From Anarhynchus alexandrinus (taxonomy: Eukaryota > Chordata > Aves > Charadriiformes > Charadriidae), in assembly GCA_008711295.1 (NCBI GenBank), contig VUYV01000069.1, positions 831,667 through 895,666 of the forward strand: a stretch of 64,000 nt of DNA, written 5' to 3'. The notes below the pieces were generated by a model that worked only from the letters and a program-made list of their open reading frames with translations, was not told the origin of the DNA and did not search any database. Positions 1-13,334 of the stretch are shown in pieces. Made by a program: the position numbers and the translations under genes. How positions within the stretch are numbered: the stretch's first letter is position 1; each line of letters starts with the position of its first letter.

Positions 1-3000
1 GCTAAGCCAAAACACCCTAGGAAATGTGATTTAGAAATCAAAAATTTAGCTAACAGTATTTGCAGTTAAATAGTTTGAGCACTTTTTCTTGTTTGTTTCA
101 GATAAAATTGCCATGGACCATTCTTCAAGCAGAATTCTGGGAGGATGGCACATGCACTGTTGTTTTGCGTTTTTTGTACTGGCAAACATTACCAACTTAT
201 AGCTGTAGTAATGAGCTGCTGAACAGTAGATTGCTTTAATATTGGAAAAATTAGTCTAGAACAAAGACAGACTATAGTTAATAACAAACTTACCCAATGC
301 TCACATCTGAGAGCTCACCGGTAGGAATCACAGCAGATATTCTATATTTGGTACCACCAGACATAATAGAGAAATTTCACAAACAGTCCATCAGATGGTA
401 AAATTAAGGACTCATTGGTTCTGTGGGGTGCTAAAAATTGTAATGAATTGCCTTCAGATAGGTTACTTGAACTCTTGTGTTGGCTTATGTGTCAGCATCT
501 GTGCAAATTCAAACCGAAGAAAGTGTTGGTTTTATCCATGAAGGAGACCATCCTCCAACAGCCTTTCCTGTCAAATTAGTTCAAAAGTTCAGAAAGTTTT
601 AGATATGGAAATACAAGTGGTGACCTCTAATGTGCTCAGAAAATACAAATGAGATTTGGACCTCTTTTAAATATTAATTAAATCAGATGTACTATAAAAT
701 AATTAATGTAATCTAGCCCTTGCTTTGCAGGAGGAACATATGAGATATTCTCAGATAATAGGTCAGACAGGGAGACATAAAAGGAGACAACCTTTTAATA
801 CACAGCTTACATTAAATTTTATTTATTCATCAGACCCCATATTGCAGTTATGAGATTTGGAGGCACAATATGTACTCATTCTGTCATGATGGTATAAAAC
901 CCCTTTATTGTTTGGCATCAGTTGCAAGTGTATATTAAATAAAAAGCTAACCTAGGATTAAAAACGGGGTCAAAATCAGGATGATTACATTTTTTGTCGC
1001 ATCTGGCGTTTGGTAATTATTTCGGTGTCTTAAAATGCAAGCGACCAGTTCCATAAGAAATGGATTATCCATGCACATATCATGAGGCAAATCCAGACGC
1101 TTCCCTCATAATAAAAAACTGTTCCCTTATCTCTCAAGAACACACTGTAGATTCTCCACGACTCCACAGAGGCGTTGGCGTATTTTAGAGTCCGATGCAG
1201 TGATGAAATCGCAGTGCCCCTGTGAGGACACAGGTTTACATCACTGGCAGACACGACCACCCTCTCCTGACCTTTGTTTTCCTTGAACCTTTCGGACATG
1301 TTGGTCGGTATGTGATGGAAACAGTCATCAGGCTGGTGTGGGTTTGGCTGGCAGTCAAACAGCGGGAGATGCTTGGGTTCAGACACTGCAACTACTGGGC
1401 TTGGGCAAGTATGCTTGTCTCAGGGAGGGAAAAAATCGCCGCAACTAAGATTAAATTTCAAGATGAACTGTGAACACATGCTCATTAAGGGAGCAATTAG
1501 ATAAACTGTGTGGTTTTGCATGACTATTTATGAGAAATGCTCCCAGTGAATATCAGATATTAGTAATACAACTGGTAACCATTCAAACAAATTATAACTA
1601 CATTAAAAAGAGATATTTTTTTTTCAAAGTGTCTGTCCCACATTAAAAACAGAGATTTTTTTTTTCTCTGAAGTGTTTGTCCTTTTTTTTTCAGGAGATG
1701 ATTGATTTTGCAACTCCACAAGGCCCTTATCCAAGTGCTGTTCACCACCTTCCCGTCCCAACTCTCCGTGACCTCTTCGACGTGGCCTGTGCTATACATA
1801 GCTGTTTATGTGCATTGCTAAGCGCTTCTGTGCCTCTTCAAATCTGGGCCCTAAACTCTTACCTGTCTATTCTTTTTACCGAAATGACTGTGGAAAGTCT
1901 CTGCGGGTGCAGTTTGATGGGAGGTCAGAGGGTTAATACGCGCTGCATGTTCTGGGTTGTACGAGGATGGGGAGAAACTGCATCTCTGATTTCAGGTTGC
2001 CTGCAAGGACAAGCTGAGTGTGCACGGGGGCATCTTGGAGACAGTCCAGACTCCAGGCTCTCTTGGGTCCAGCGAGCTCAGCTAAACATAGGCAGGATGA
2101 TGGGGTCACACTGAATTCACAGCTTTTATGAAAGGGAATAGATATTCTCAGCAACAGGCCCTGTCTCTCACCATCTATACCATTGTGCAGTACTGCAATA
2201 TTTTTAAGTCCAAAAGAGAGAATATATTTAGGCTCTAGTTTTCCTTGTTTCCACACAAAGAGACAATAAAAAGGAAATATCTGGAAATAGAGTGGTTCTA
2301 AACATTCTCCTTGGTTGGTCCTGAAGTTGTGTAGTAAGGTCAACAGCCATCAAGTATTCATTAACAGCTCTGCAGGTCAGTAAAGGGGAGACAAGACTGG
2401 CTCAAAAACAGGTCAAGAAAGGTGCCTGCACATAGAACTGAATCCCATGTAATTCACGGATCTGATGAATGTTTTTGCAGCTTTTCTTATGAAAGAAGCC
2501 TTCTCTCAGAGAACTATTTTGTCCAGCACAACATATTCCCTTTATCTAGGGAGCTTGCGGGGGGAGAGGACAGAAGCTCTTCAGGCTATGGAAGCTGAAT
2601 TTAATAGGATTCACAGAAGAGATTTAAGGAGCTAATCATCCTTATAGCTGCTCAAGTCCAATTTTTATCCCCCAAAGCTACTAAATTTTTTAAGCATGTA
2701 TTTTTGGCAGCGCTCTCCAGCAAATATCTCCCCGTGGAGCACCTTGAATTGTGTAGGCTGTGTTACATAAATGAGTTTCTTTGCCATCTCTGTAACCCCT
2801 AAGTGCTAGTGAGACATATAACTAGGTATTCCCTTATCTCACCAGGCTGACCTAGTCTTAGCCTTCCATTTAACAAAGCCAGAAGAGGACAGACATTCAA
2901 CATAGGGCTTGGGACACGCTGGCACGTAGCTTAGATCCCAGGATCCAGAGTCAGAACCGACTGTATTAGGTGCCCCAAAAGTCCTATCCAAATATGAAGG

Positions 3001-4393
3001 AGGCTCAGGTGGCTACATCAGGATTCAAAGCAATTGGCACTCTCACCCTCTGCCAGCAAAAGGAAAAGGTTGACAGTATGTTTGATATTCCATACATATA
3101 TCTATATACATATATATTTCCATATAGAGGAAAAAGGATGGGGAAATGCAAATGAAGCCAAGAAGGATTCATTTGCATATGTTTATCCCTTCCTGCATTG
3201 TCCCTGTCATGGGTTAAATGAGTGGAGTAGGAGGAATATTGTCCACTTCCAAAAGGAGGTATTTAGGTACTGCTTGGGCACCCTTTATGTCCCATAGACC
3301 CCTCATTCTCATTGTCAAAACGCTTGTCAAGGTGGCTGGCAAGTGCTTTTAACAGGCAGGAAACAGGCAGGAAAACGAAATAACTGTGGGGTTTGCAGGT
3401 TTTATCAGCTCACTGCAGACGGGAGAAATACAGGGGTTTTTGCAGCTCCATTTTTCTTGAGCTTCCAAAATTCCCCTCTTATTTAAAGAAACCCCATCTC
3501 ATACAAGTGTACTATCTCCACGGCACATGCCCCTTAGAAGACGAGGGCGTTAGCTTACTAAATGCAAGCACACCTGGTCTGATTTCTGTCCTTTCTGAGA
3601 AACTGTGAATGCCTCACTTCGCAGCAGTCCCCTTCAAAAGAAACGCGTGTCTCGGGCCTATATGGCAGAAGAGGTTCATTCATCGGTGTCTGGGCTCACA
3701 GCCCTGCGCTGGGAGACGGCCAGGATGGGTCTGAACCACACCGCCTTGCTGCTGGGGGAAGGCAGGCTCGCCGGGGTTTTCTCATCATTTGACATTTTCT
3801 GCAGCGCACTGGAAAGAGAGTAGGGCTGAAATCAGGCAGCGCTGGAAGGGCTGAGCTGCCACCACCGATTCCACCAAGTCCGACAAAGCTGAGGGCAGCC
3901 CACACAGAAAGGTTAAATTCCTTCCATCCGCTCTGCTTCTGTCTCCAGGGCTCCCAGAGGCAAAACTCCCCAGTGGCTCCTGGGCACAGGAGCGCACAAC
4001 ACACCCTGAAAACACTCGAGAGAAAAGACCTTTTGCTAACCTCAAATTCCAGTCTTAGAAAGCTGCATAAAAAAGAAAAAAGATATCAGGGGTTTGACTA
4101 CTTCCGTTTTCAGAATTAGTGCACAACCCAAGCTACAACTCTCCCGAAGTGTCATGTTCCTCCAGCCTTCCTAAGGGTTCTTACAGTTTTCCAGCCACCA
4201 AGTGCTCGGCAACACTTTGTCAAATGTTTTCTGTATTCCCTGGCTGGAAGCAGTTTGAGTCTTGTCGGGTAAGTACTGGGTCAAAGCTGTCAAGGTCAAT
4301 AAGAACTGCGAAGACACAGAGAAAAGGACCTGGAAGGTACTGAGATGTAATACAAGATTTTGAGTGATTATGAAAAAGCTGACATGAAAGAGA
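1..4393. other. Intergenic, no supported gene
   Basis: I see no conserved protein, repeat family or RNA gene. Short open frames here lack splice or homology support. A small TA-rich run lies at about 3095-3127. Confidence 0.6.
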
Positions 4394-4445
4394 CATAGAA
4401 TCATAGAACGGTTTAGGTTGGAAAAGACCTTGAAGATTGAGTTAA
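4394..4445 (-). mobile_element. CR1 LINE 3'-end fragment
   Basis: On the plus strand the sequence reads tagaatcatagaacggttta then ggttggaaaagaccttgaag. This is the reverse complement of the CR1 3' terminus with its ATTCTATGAT repeat. Only about 50 bp are recognisable before similarity fades. Confidence 0.8.
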
Positions 4446-7400
4446 TGAAGATGAGGGACAGTGGCTACATGGGTCTTCCACCTACCCAATACCCTCTGTA
4501 GAGCAACTGTGTCTGTGCTGAGTCAGGCAGCAAGAGCCAGAAATCTCACCAAATGAACAAAGATTGTGAATTAAATACCACAGCGAGTACCTGGATCTTT
4601 TTGGATGTACTTTAATCATGTAGTTGGTCCCAACACTGAAAACTGCACAACCGTACTTCAGCTAATATCTCTTTTCTGCCCAGGTAGAGTAGTCACCCCT
4701 TCACCCCAAGAAAAGCAGGTCAGTGCCGGCATATATTGCTCACGCTATCTGAAATTATGTCTTCTTTCTGGGGAATCTCTCATCCTGAAACCTTTATCCT
4801 TACACTTGAAGAGAAGGACAAGTAAATTGAGATCGCCAAGGTTGTCTGTGGACTTGGATGATAAATTTATACTTATCCCTATAGAATTTGGGAAATGGGA
4901 TATTTCATATCAATTTTGAATGAGATTATTTTAAAGGGTTTTTATTTATTTTCTTTGCGGTGCCATGTTGATAACATGAAAGATACGTAATATCACATAA
5001 AATAGCAACAGAAAAAATAATTACACAGGTGGACTACTAAAGGCTTATTTAACCACATTTTTATAACCTTAACGTGCTTTATCAGTGTTATCAGATGAAT
5101 GCCAAAACCCAGCAATCACACGGTCACTGGGAGCTACTTCTGCGCTCCCACAAAAGCTGCACTCATTTACTTTCGAACCTGTGGCTACGAGCCAGTGTAA
5201 ATGGGCAGCCTAAAATTATTAAACAAGGAACTGCTTCTTCAGTCGTGAGAATCTCTCTGGCTACAGACCTTCGGTAGCTCCGGGTGCCATTAAATAAAAA
5301 GCCTGATCCAATTCCTAGTTTTGCGAGGGAACTTGCTCGGATTCGCTTCATTTCTGCCTTGACCAGGGTTGAGCTTTCAAATCTGCACAACTTCTACAAT
5401 ATTTGTAAACTGCGGATGGCGCAGAACTGTATCCCTGAAACATTGTTTTGCATTCTGGTGAGCAAATAAATCAGCATCAGCGTATTTCTATAATCGCAGT
5501 AAAAAGCAGTGCTTTCTCATGATGCTGAAACATATTTTTATTTGGATTCGCATACTGAATTCATTTTATATAATCACCTTGGATTCTGTAGTTCAGCTGT
5601 TAAAAATCATTATCCCGGCTGGCCCCTAGCAGTCTTTCCCCACATCTGACCAACCAGTCCTGAACACAGACACGCGGGAAAGGCTGCCTGGTGCTCCAGG
5701 GGATGATGGAAATACGGGAAGCTATCAATAGCCGGCTCAGGCTAATGAAAGCACGTCTCTGCAGGGGCTGAGCAAGCTGATCGTTGGTTGTTAATTATAT
5801 GGGGCAAGTTCAACTGCGTCTCCCTGCAATAAGTTATGTCTGTTTGACCGTGATATCTACTCAGTTTATATACCCATTTAATTACATTGCAGCCTTCATA
5901 CTTGCAAAATGCAGAATCTCTTATTAGGGGAGTAATTCAGAAATATATCGGCTGTCTCATTTTTAAATGGTTTTTGCTGTTATCATATAAACTTATAAAG
6001 AATTTTCATTGTATATTTATGCAATAGAAATACCAAGGTATAAATACCATTTTGGCATCTAATTTCTCTGTTCCAAAAAAGCAGTTCCCAGCCTGCTCCA
6101 TGTATCTCCCCTTTTTAGCCTTACCTTTACGTTTCTACCAAATGAACCATCTACAGCTGCTGCACAGAGCTCCTCTGCCCAGTTCTTTCCTTGTTTCCAT
6201 TTGGATTGATTCAGCCTCCCTTTTAAAACATCTCTGCACAGCGCTTTTACTATATTTTTGGAAGAAGGAAGGTTGTATCATCCAACTCAGTGTCTCTTCT
6301 GCTTTCAGCACAGCAGCCAACATATTTTTTCTTGATATCCCATCCTATGTGAGTCTTTGTCTGACCCCGCCTTAAGATCTCCTTCTCCTTTGTGACTCAT
6401 TCTGCCTTTCTCCTACACTTCAGCTGTTTTCTTCCTGTGCCTACTTAGTTTATCTCGTGAGTCGGAGTCGGTCTGAGCTTTCAGCCTGACACCTTCCAGA
6501 TCTAACCCTTTGCTTGTTGCCTCTCTCTGTTCAGACTTGTGTCTCAGCCTGTCTCTCTCCCTTGTCTGGGACACAGGTCCAGCTACAGACCTTCCAGCAT
6601 CTCTATCATCTTTCCAAACCCTCCCCATGATCATCTTCCCTTGGCACAATTCAAATTTATTCTGCTCTCCCGAACTTTTCCATTACTTGGCAGTTATATT
6701 TGATTTTCCTTCATATTTTTTTCTCTGTCCAAACATGAGTAGTTCTGTCAGTTCTCTCTGTCTGTCTCTGTCTCTTTCTTTCTGTTTCTTGGGGAAGGAG
6801 AGTTATCTTTCTTACACTAACAGAGTTCTTTGAGGTGTTTTGCCCATATATTTTCCACACTTGGTAATGGGGTGCCCATGAAATTGGAAGGGGACTCCAT
6901 TGGATCAGTAAGGGCATTCAGGGATCCCTTGCCACTGCAGAGTCCAGATTTGTTTAGTTTCCAAAGCAGAGGAAAAGAGTGCCAGTCCCGGAGTAAAGGA
7001 TGTCTACACTAATATGTACGCTTTGAAATTAGAGCTATGAGAGACAACGTTGCCCATGAGACAAAGTTGTCTGGACCCCTACAGTCCCTAAATAGTGATA
7101 AATGATTCAGCTGCAGCTCCATCTTCCTAAAACTCATTTTATATATTGCTGTGAAAACATTCCGGTTAAGCAGTCAGTCATGTTATCACAGCACCGCGCT
7201 CTGACCCCCTGGGGTTATATAGGATCTGCTCAGATCCAGAGTCTCAATAATGGTTTTTTTCTACTCTTCTAAGACCTTTATACAGCTTCCAAATCTGTAT
7301 CACAGTAGCTGTATTCAGTGCCTCGAGAAACAGTTCCCATTCATTATCATCCCTCCTCAGTCTCTCCAGTACTCCTTAGGTTGCCAAATTGCCATCAGTG

Positions 7401-8857
7401 CTTTTACTCTTAGTTTGTATTTATCTTCATGTCCCACTGGCTCAGTTTCTGTGTTCTGTGCTCTTTTAGGAGGGATAATTAAAAAATCTATAATGCATTT
7501 GTTTGAAATAATACTTTTTATACGTGACATGTCCAGCTACAGGCCAGGGCGCTTAATTGCTCATATTCTACAGCCGTTCATCACAGTACAACACTAGAAA
7601 TCATATCACTAATAGCTATGGACCCAGTGTGGGAGAGGGCTGTGGGACCTCACCTCTTAGAGGTGTCAAAGCACAACAAAACTGGTCTCTGAGGGAGGCA
7701 AAGGGTCAGGATTCAGCTTTTTGTTCCGCAGTTGTGTGGGCAAAGCTACCAGTTTTATGAAATGTTATTTGTTCTCCATAATTCATTGATTTCGGGTGGG
7801 ACCTAAAGGTTCACACTTGATACCTAAAATACTACGTGATGGAATATCACTCTCAATATAATCTTTAAAAATGTTGTATTAAACCCAGGTGCGTTTGTAG
7901 CCATTTTATCTTCTTGGGTGTACTGTCAGGCTATTTTTCAGGTACCTGTCATGATTTCTGCCCTTTTTCTTAGAGTGAAACTTATTTCACTGGAGTAATC
8001 ACGGTTTCCGGTCTATCTTTTATCAATGACATCAACTCACTCACCAGCCTAATGCTCCATTATCCCAGGAACATCACGTTGTTGTGGTATTACCTTTCCC
8101 TGGAGGAGGCTGAATTGCTTTTATTACTTCCTGCTCGAACAACCGCTAATCATCTCCTTTCTGGAGTTCTTCCAGCAGGCTGACTATACTTCTGACATGA
8201 CTGAATCAAGTTGCCCTTGCCAGGATTTAACAGACCAAAATATCTGTCTCACGTTCTTCAAGGACAGAGATTTTATTTCCTATAGAATCTGTGATTTAAA
8301 AACAAGTACTGTTTTTTTTTTTTTTTTGCAGTTTCCCACTTATCCTCCTGTTTTGATGAACTTGCCCACATTCTGGGTTTCCTGATGCCAAATTGCTAAT
8401 TATTGGTCCCTACAGCCAGAATCTGTAACAGTTTACAACCTGTAAATACCATGGATTTCTGTTCCTATTCAAAATCTAAACTACCCAGAGTTTGTTGTTA
8501 AATTCCTGTTTTCCTGAATTAATTTTCTGGACTGTGACTTCTTAGTTTGCTAAGCTGAGCTGCTATATCACCTGCTTACTTTTAAATCTAATGTTCAGTA
8601 TAGAATAAGTTTTATTAAACCAGTTCCTGAACTTTATTGATTTACAAAGGAGTTAGATGATCCAGGGCCAGGACATTACAGCAGTCACAGGACAAATACA
8701 TACTCTGCACAGCCTTCGCCAGGTTAACACCGTGGCTGTATGCTCAAAATATACTGAAGGGACACTCCCATTTCTTAAATTAGCAAATTAAATTCTCCTG
8801 AGATTAAGTTGTAAAATTGCAGCAATGAGCTAATATTTGAAAAGCTTTCAGCTGTAC
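4446..8857. other. Intergenic, no supported gene
   Basis: The sequence is non-coding by inspection. It holds a TCTG-rich simple repeat (about 6752-6792), a T16 run (8312-8327) and a homeodomain-core-rich AT stretch at about 5780-6000. Nothing else is identifiable. Confidence 0.6.
6752..6792. repeat. TCTG/TCTC-rich simple repeat
   Basis: The run reads tctgtctgtctctgtctctttctttctg, an imperfect pyrimidine tetranucleotide repeat. Confidence 0.8.
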
Positions 8858-9204
8858 AGAATCACAGAATCACAAAATCTCCTAGATTGGAAAAGACCTG
8901 TAAGATCATCCAGTCCAATCATTAACCTAACACTGACAAACCCACCCCTAAGCCGTGTCCCTGAGTGCTCTATCTACAGGACCCTTAAATACCTCCAGGG
9001 ATGGGGACTCCACCGCTGCCCTGGGTAACGCGTTCCAATGCCTGATGACCCTTTCAGTAAAGAAATTCTTCCTAATATCCAATCTAAACTTCCCTTGGTG
9101 CAACTTGAAGCCATTTCCTCTTGTTCTATCACCTGTTACTTGACAGAACAGGTCGACTCCCATCTCTCTGCAACCTCCTTTCAGATAGTTGTAGAGAGCA
9201 ATAA
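8858..9204 (-). mobile_element. CR1 LINE fragment (3' end of ORF2 plus tail)
   Basis: This antisense CR1 begins with repeated cagaatcaca units (diverged ATTCTATGAT) and continues into the 3' part of the reverse-transcriptase ORF. On the minus strand the degenerate frame reads [20 protein letters not shown] and [16 protein letters not shown], the standard CR1 ORF2 C terminus. It is 5'-truncated near 9204. Confidence 0.92.
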
Positions 9205-12200
9205 ATGCCTACGACAGGGCTCGGGATTTCCTGGGGCTGAGGAAGGAGAAGATGTCTGAGGATGGTGGTGGAAGAAGAAAATGAGAGCCTTTCCCGTGAC
9301 CACCAAAAGCTTCCCACGATTGCCCTTCTCCACCACCCTGCCACAGCCCCACAGCCTGCTCCTGCAGTGGTAGGTGTCTTGCTATGCCGGCTTGCTCAGG
9401 GGTCTATAAACAGTATTACCAAAGCAAGTTGTGTTCCTTAACTTCTGCTTTTTGCTGGAGAAGAGTATTTTTTATATGAAACTCTGGCCCTTGAGCAACA
9501 CCCTTGCAGTTCTTGGGAAGTATAGAAAAAAGGAAAGCCCGTTCCTCCTGCCGACAGGGGCTGATCAGAATAAATAACCCAGAGAAGTAAGTGGAGAGTT
9601 GCAAGTCATGCAGGTCCCTCTGTCTTTCCTTTTCTTCTCCCAGTCTGTTAATGTGCCTTTTTACTTTTGGCGGAAGGATTTAAGAGACAGACCCGAGTCT
9701 AATGGTTGGTGCCACTCAAGAGAACTGACAGAAATAGAGGGAAGGACTTATTAGTGTCTCTTGTGAGAGGAAAAAGATAAACTTAAAGACAACACCTATA
9801 TCTATTTATTTATTAAACTACTTAAATTAGATGGGATGGGTCCTACCTTATTTTTAGTACCAACACTTTGGGATCTCCAAGAGCCTTTTTGTGCTGTTGT
9901 AACATAAATAACAACAACCAGAACTGATTCCTTCTGGTGATGGATCTGATCTCACGGAAGGAAATCACAGATGTAAAAGAGTAGGAAGAAGAGACATATT
10001 TAATTGTTTTGGGGTCTGTTTTTCAAGTTGCCTGATTCTGACAGTCCAGGTTCCTCATTTTAGCAAACTGTTTATACCTGGCTATTGCGAACCGGTTTAG
10101 TCCAACTCAGCTCAGTGGGAGCAGGTTGATATGGACCAGCTGAAGATCAAGTCTGCTCTCTTTCGCTACTGGAAGGGTACAGGCACCACAATAGAAAGCT
10201 GAACCTGCTGGGAAAAAAAAAAATCAACAAAGTATATGGTAAGAACGGTGAAAATCTGGTCTTTTTTCAATTAACTTCACTGCCACCTAAATTTCAATTT
10301 ACAGTTAAGGTTATTAACCACAGGAAGTTACTCATTTTGAAGCTGATAGCATACAAATCTGTAGTCTACCACATGTAATTTGACTGTCCAAAACATAAGC
10401 AGAACTTTCTCATCTCCTTTGGTGCTTGGAGCTGGTTTCGGTGGTGTGGGCCCCTGAAGGGACTGTGCTTTTAACTGCACCCATGTGTGGACTCAGCGAC
10501 AAAACTCTGCTCTCAGATATTAGGTCCATTAACAATGACTGCATTTTTAAATGGAGAGTGTGACTTATTTGATTATCCATTTAGTCAGAACATGATTGCC
10601 CAATATCCTTTAGAATAAAGTATTTAAATCAACCCAATTCTCCCCGGATGTCTTATTAACTACTATTCAATAAAAGAGTGGCAATTACTTGGCTCTAAAA
10701 TTGTTTTTTTCCCTCCAACAAAAACATTTGAAGGCACCACACAAGTGTACACGCGGCAGTGGGCAGGAAATCTCCTTTTAGGTTTGGGCAATCAGCCATT
10801 CATCGCCGCTTTTTGTTTCCTCAAGGTTAATCCTTCTTTCATCATGTTTCAGTGGCAATGAAGTTTTTCTAGATGGATCTATTCTTGCCTGTTCACAGAA
10901 ACCCAATGTGAAGATCTTACAGATTAATTTCTTTCAAAGCTTTATAAGTAAATACATCTGTGTTAGAAAATCCTTGTCTTGGTCAATTGCGCTTTCCTTA
11001 TCTCTGCCTTCTTGCTCCAATCTGTTGCTTACCTAATTATCCACCATCCTCATCCCACCTGTGCCTTCTTCTTTGGCACTGACCCTTGAATTCTGGTGAG
11101 GCATTAGTGCCTGAAAGAACCTACATCATGTATAGCAGCCACCCTATATGCATATGATACATCCGTGTCCTCTCACCTTTGCACATTTTCCTGTTCATTG
11201 CCACTGTTAATTCGTGTTTTCAAAATCAAAATATTTTCCTTACCTGGAATATCCATTCTCAGCATCGTTGCACAGATATTCATGGTCTCTTTGAAAAACA
11301 CACTTTAAATAAAAATATTTAATAGTGGCGATTTCTTGTGTCTCAAGCAAGTAAAGGAATTTAATTGCGTATTGTCTTAAGAAATAGATTATGCCATACA
11401 AGACACAGAGGAGAAGAAAGCAGTCTCTGACAAGCTAACCTGAGGCAAAACTCATTTGTGATCGCAAACAGAGCAAAAGCTGAGCACAGCAGTAGGACAC
11501 ACCGGCCACATGAGATCAATTAACGCCAATAGGACCTCCCATATCCTGTCTTTAGCTGGGGAGAGTCTCCAACACCGCTGAGAAAAGTGGAATATTCTCC
11601 CTGGTTACCACTTGAGATTTTATCTCCCACTGGGGTGAACTCTGTGGCATCTCCCATCTCGCTCTCTGGTGGGCATGGTCACCACTCCACTTGCAATAAC
11701 AAACAATCGCAGACGAGGTTTCTAAACCAACTATTTTCTCTGCATGGCCAGAAAAAATGTGATTGGGTGGCTTTGGGCTATTTTAAAGTACTTATTGTTT
11801 GAGGGGTCCCCTCTTTGTCTTCCCCCTTCCCTTTTCAGGGTGGCACAGTTGTCACGGACAGTCAATGGTTGGGGGGCACGGTGGTGCAGCTATGTGCATG
11901 CTCTCAAATAAAAGAGGGCACAGGATAAGTTGGTGGCCCCAAGGCCAAGGAGCACAGACCTGCTTGTGACCTCCCTGCGTAGACCCTGCTCTGCAGGGGA
12001 CGAGCTGCACCCACTGAGGCTCAGCCTGACCCTTCTCCCTCCCCAGGTCTAAATCTGCGGTGGTGGTACAGGAGCCGGCTCTTCCTACAGCATGGATGTG
12101 GTGCATCTGTGCCATTCTGCCTGTGGAGCATGGTGGGACGGTGCTGAAGGGTGCCAGAGCTTGCACAGTCCCATCCCCATTGCCTTTCATGAACAGGTAC

Positions 12201-13136
12201 CCCCAAGGCTCTGAAAAGCCCTCGCAGAGCCCTTCAGAACAGCCCGGTAATGAGCTGATGGCGATGCTGTGGGGCTGATGGGGCTCCAGCGGGGAGCCTG
12301 GCCCGGGGCTGCCTCTAATTAGCAGCAGAGACAAACCCGCTGAGGCCAGCGCGGAGCCAGCAACGCTGCAAACGCCTGTCCGCGTTAGGACTCAACTTCA
12401 GCTGTTTGCTCAAACGCAGCACGAGGCAAACTGACACGTTTCCAAGTTACGTTGAGCCTTAGGAACCACGGAGAGGCTTCAGCACTTGTTTGAGCTTTCT
12501 GAGAAATTATGACTGAAAATATCTGGGTACATGTATATTTTAGCAGAAATACAGATACATTCTGGGCGCTGTTGGAGCAGACCTGTTGAAAAGGTAGGGG
12601 TGCAACTGGTAATTACAATATCACATTACTATCACTTGGTCACATGCAGCTAGGCTATGTGCCATTTATTTTAATCCATTTATATTTCAGTTTGATCTGT
12701 GGTTTTGCTCCAGAACACAGCTCCTCAAACATGATTTGGGCTATCGCTTCAAGGTTAGGCATGTGTGCAGCTTATTAGGATCTTCGAAGGTGAAAAAAAC
12801 AGCAGTGTGCAGATTAATGAAGTTGACAACCCTTCCTGCCAGGATGATGCATGGACCCATACCAAACCTGCAGGAGAATGCCTGGGGCTATTCAATCTGG
12901 ACAATAACCTTTCAATGAACACATTTATCCAGCCAAACCACATAAAAACCATCTCAGCTTTAGAAGGGTTGCACCAATGCATTTTCAGCTTGTTGCCTGT
13001 TGTTAGGAGCAATGAAACACGGAGAGATTTACCGATCCCTCCTGAGCTGCCCCGTGTGAGTCACAGCACATGGCTGTGGCCAACCGGCAGCACCTCAGGA
13101 ATAAACTCGTTTTGTATGACACCAGCTTTCTCTTTT
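9205..13136. other. Intergenic, no supported gene
   Basis: There are no recognisable exons or RNA genes. A G+C-richer stretch at about 11850-12360 has open frames on both strands but no familiar protein sequence and no coding signature. Confidence 0.55.
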
Positions 13137-13334
13137 TCCCTTTGAGGGTGGTGAGGCACTGGCACAGGTTGCCCAGAGAAGCTGTGGATGCCCCATCCCT
13201 GGAGGTGTTCAAGGCCAGGCTGGATGGGGCTCTGAGCAACCTGGTCTAGTGGGAGGTGTCCCTGCCCATGGCAGGGGTGTTGGAACTAGATGATCTTCAA
13301 GGTCCCTTCCAACCTAAACCATTCTATGATTCTT
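13137..13334 (+). mobile_element. CR1 LINE fragment, plus orientation
   Basis: This is a sense-strand CR1 3' end: gagggtggtgaggcactggc, then ggttgcccagagaagctgtg, then the conserved gatcttcaaggtcccttcca block, ending in ATTCTATGATTCTT. It is about 200 bp long and 5'-truncated. It matches the CR1 at 16138 closely but in the opposite orientation. Confidence 0.93.

Noticed and set aside
1030..1386. Minus-strand 118-codon frame tested as part of a downstream neighbour such as LAMB4
   Set aside because: It has no laminin-type cysteine spacing or other recognisable motif, and no convincing splice borders.
1677..2114. Plus-strand 145-codon frame preceded by a polypyrimidine-cag
   Set aside because: The protein resembles no known family, and the T-rich tract alone is weak evidence. 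A frame of this length occurs by chance in sequence of this size.
11852..12334. 160-codon minus-strand frame in a G+C-richer stretch
   Set aside because: Open frames on both strands here reflect base composition. The amino-acid sequence is proline/histidine-rich without any domain or splice support.
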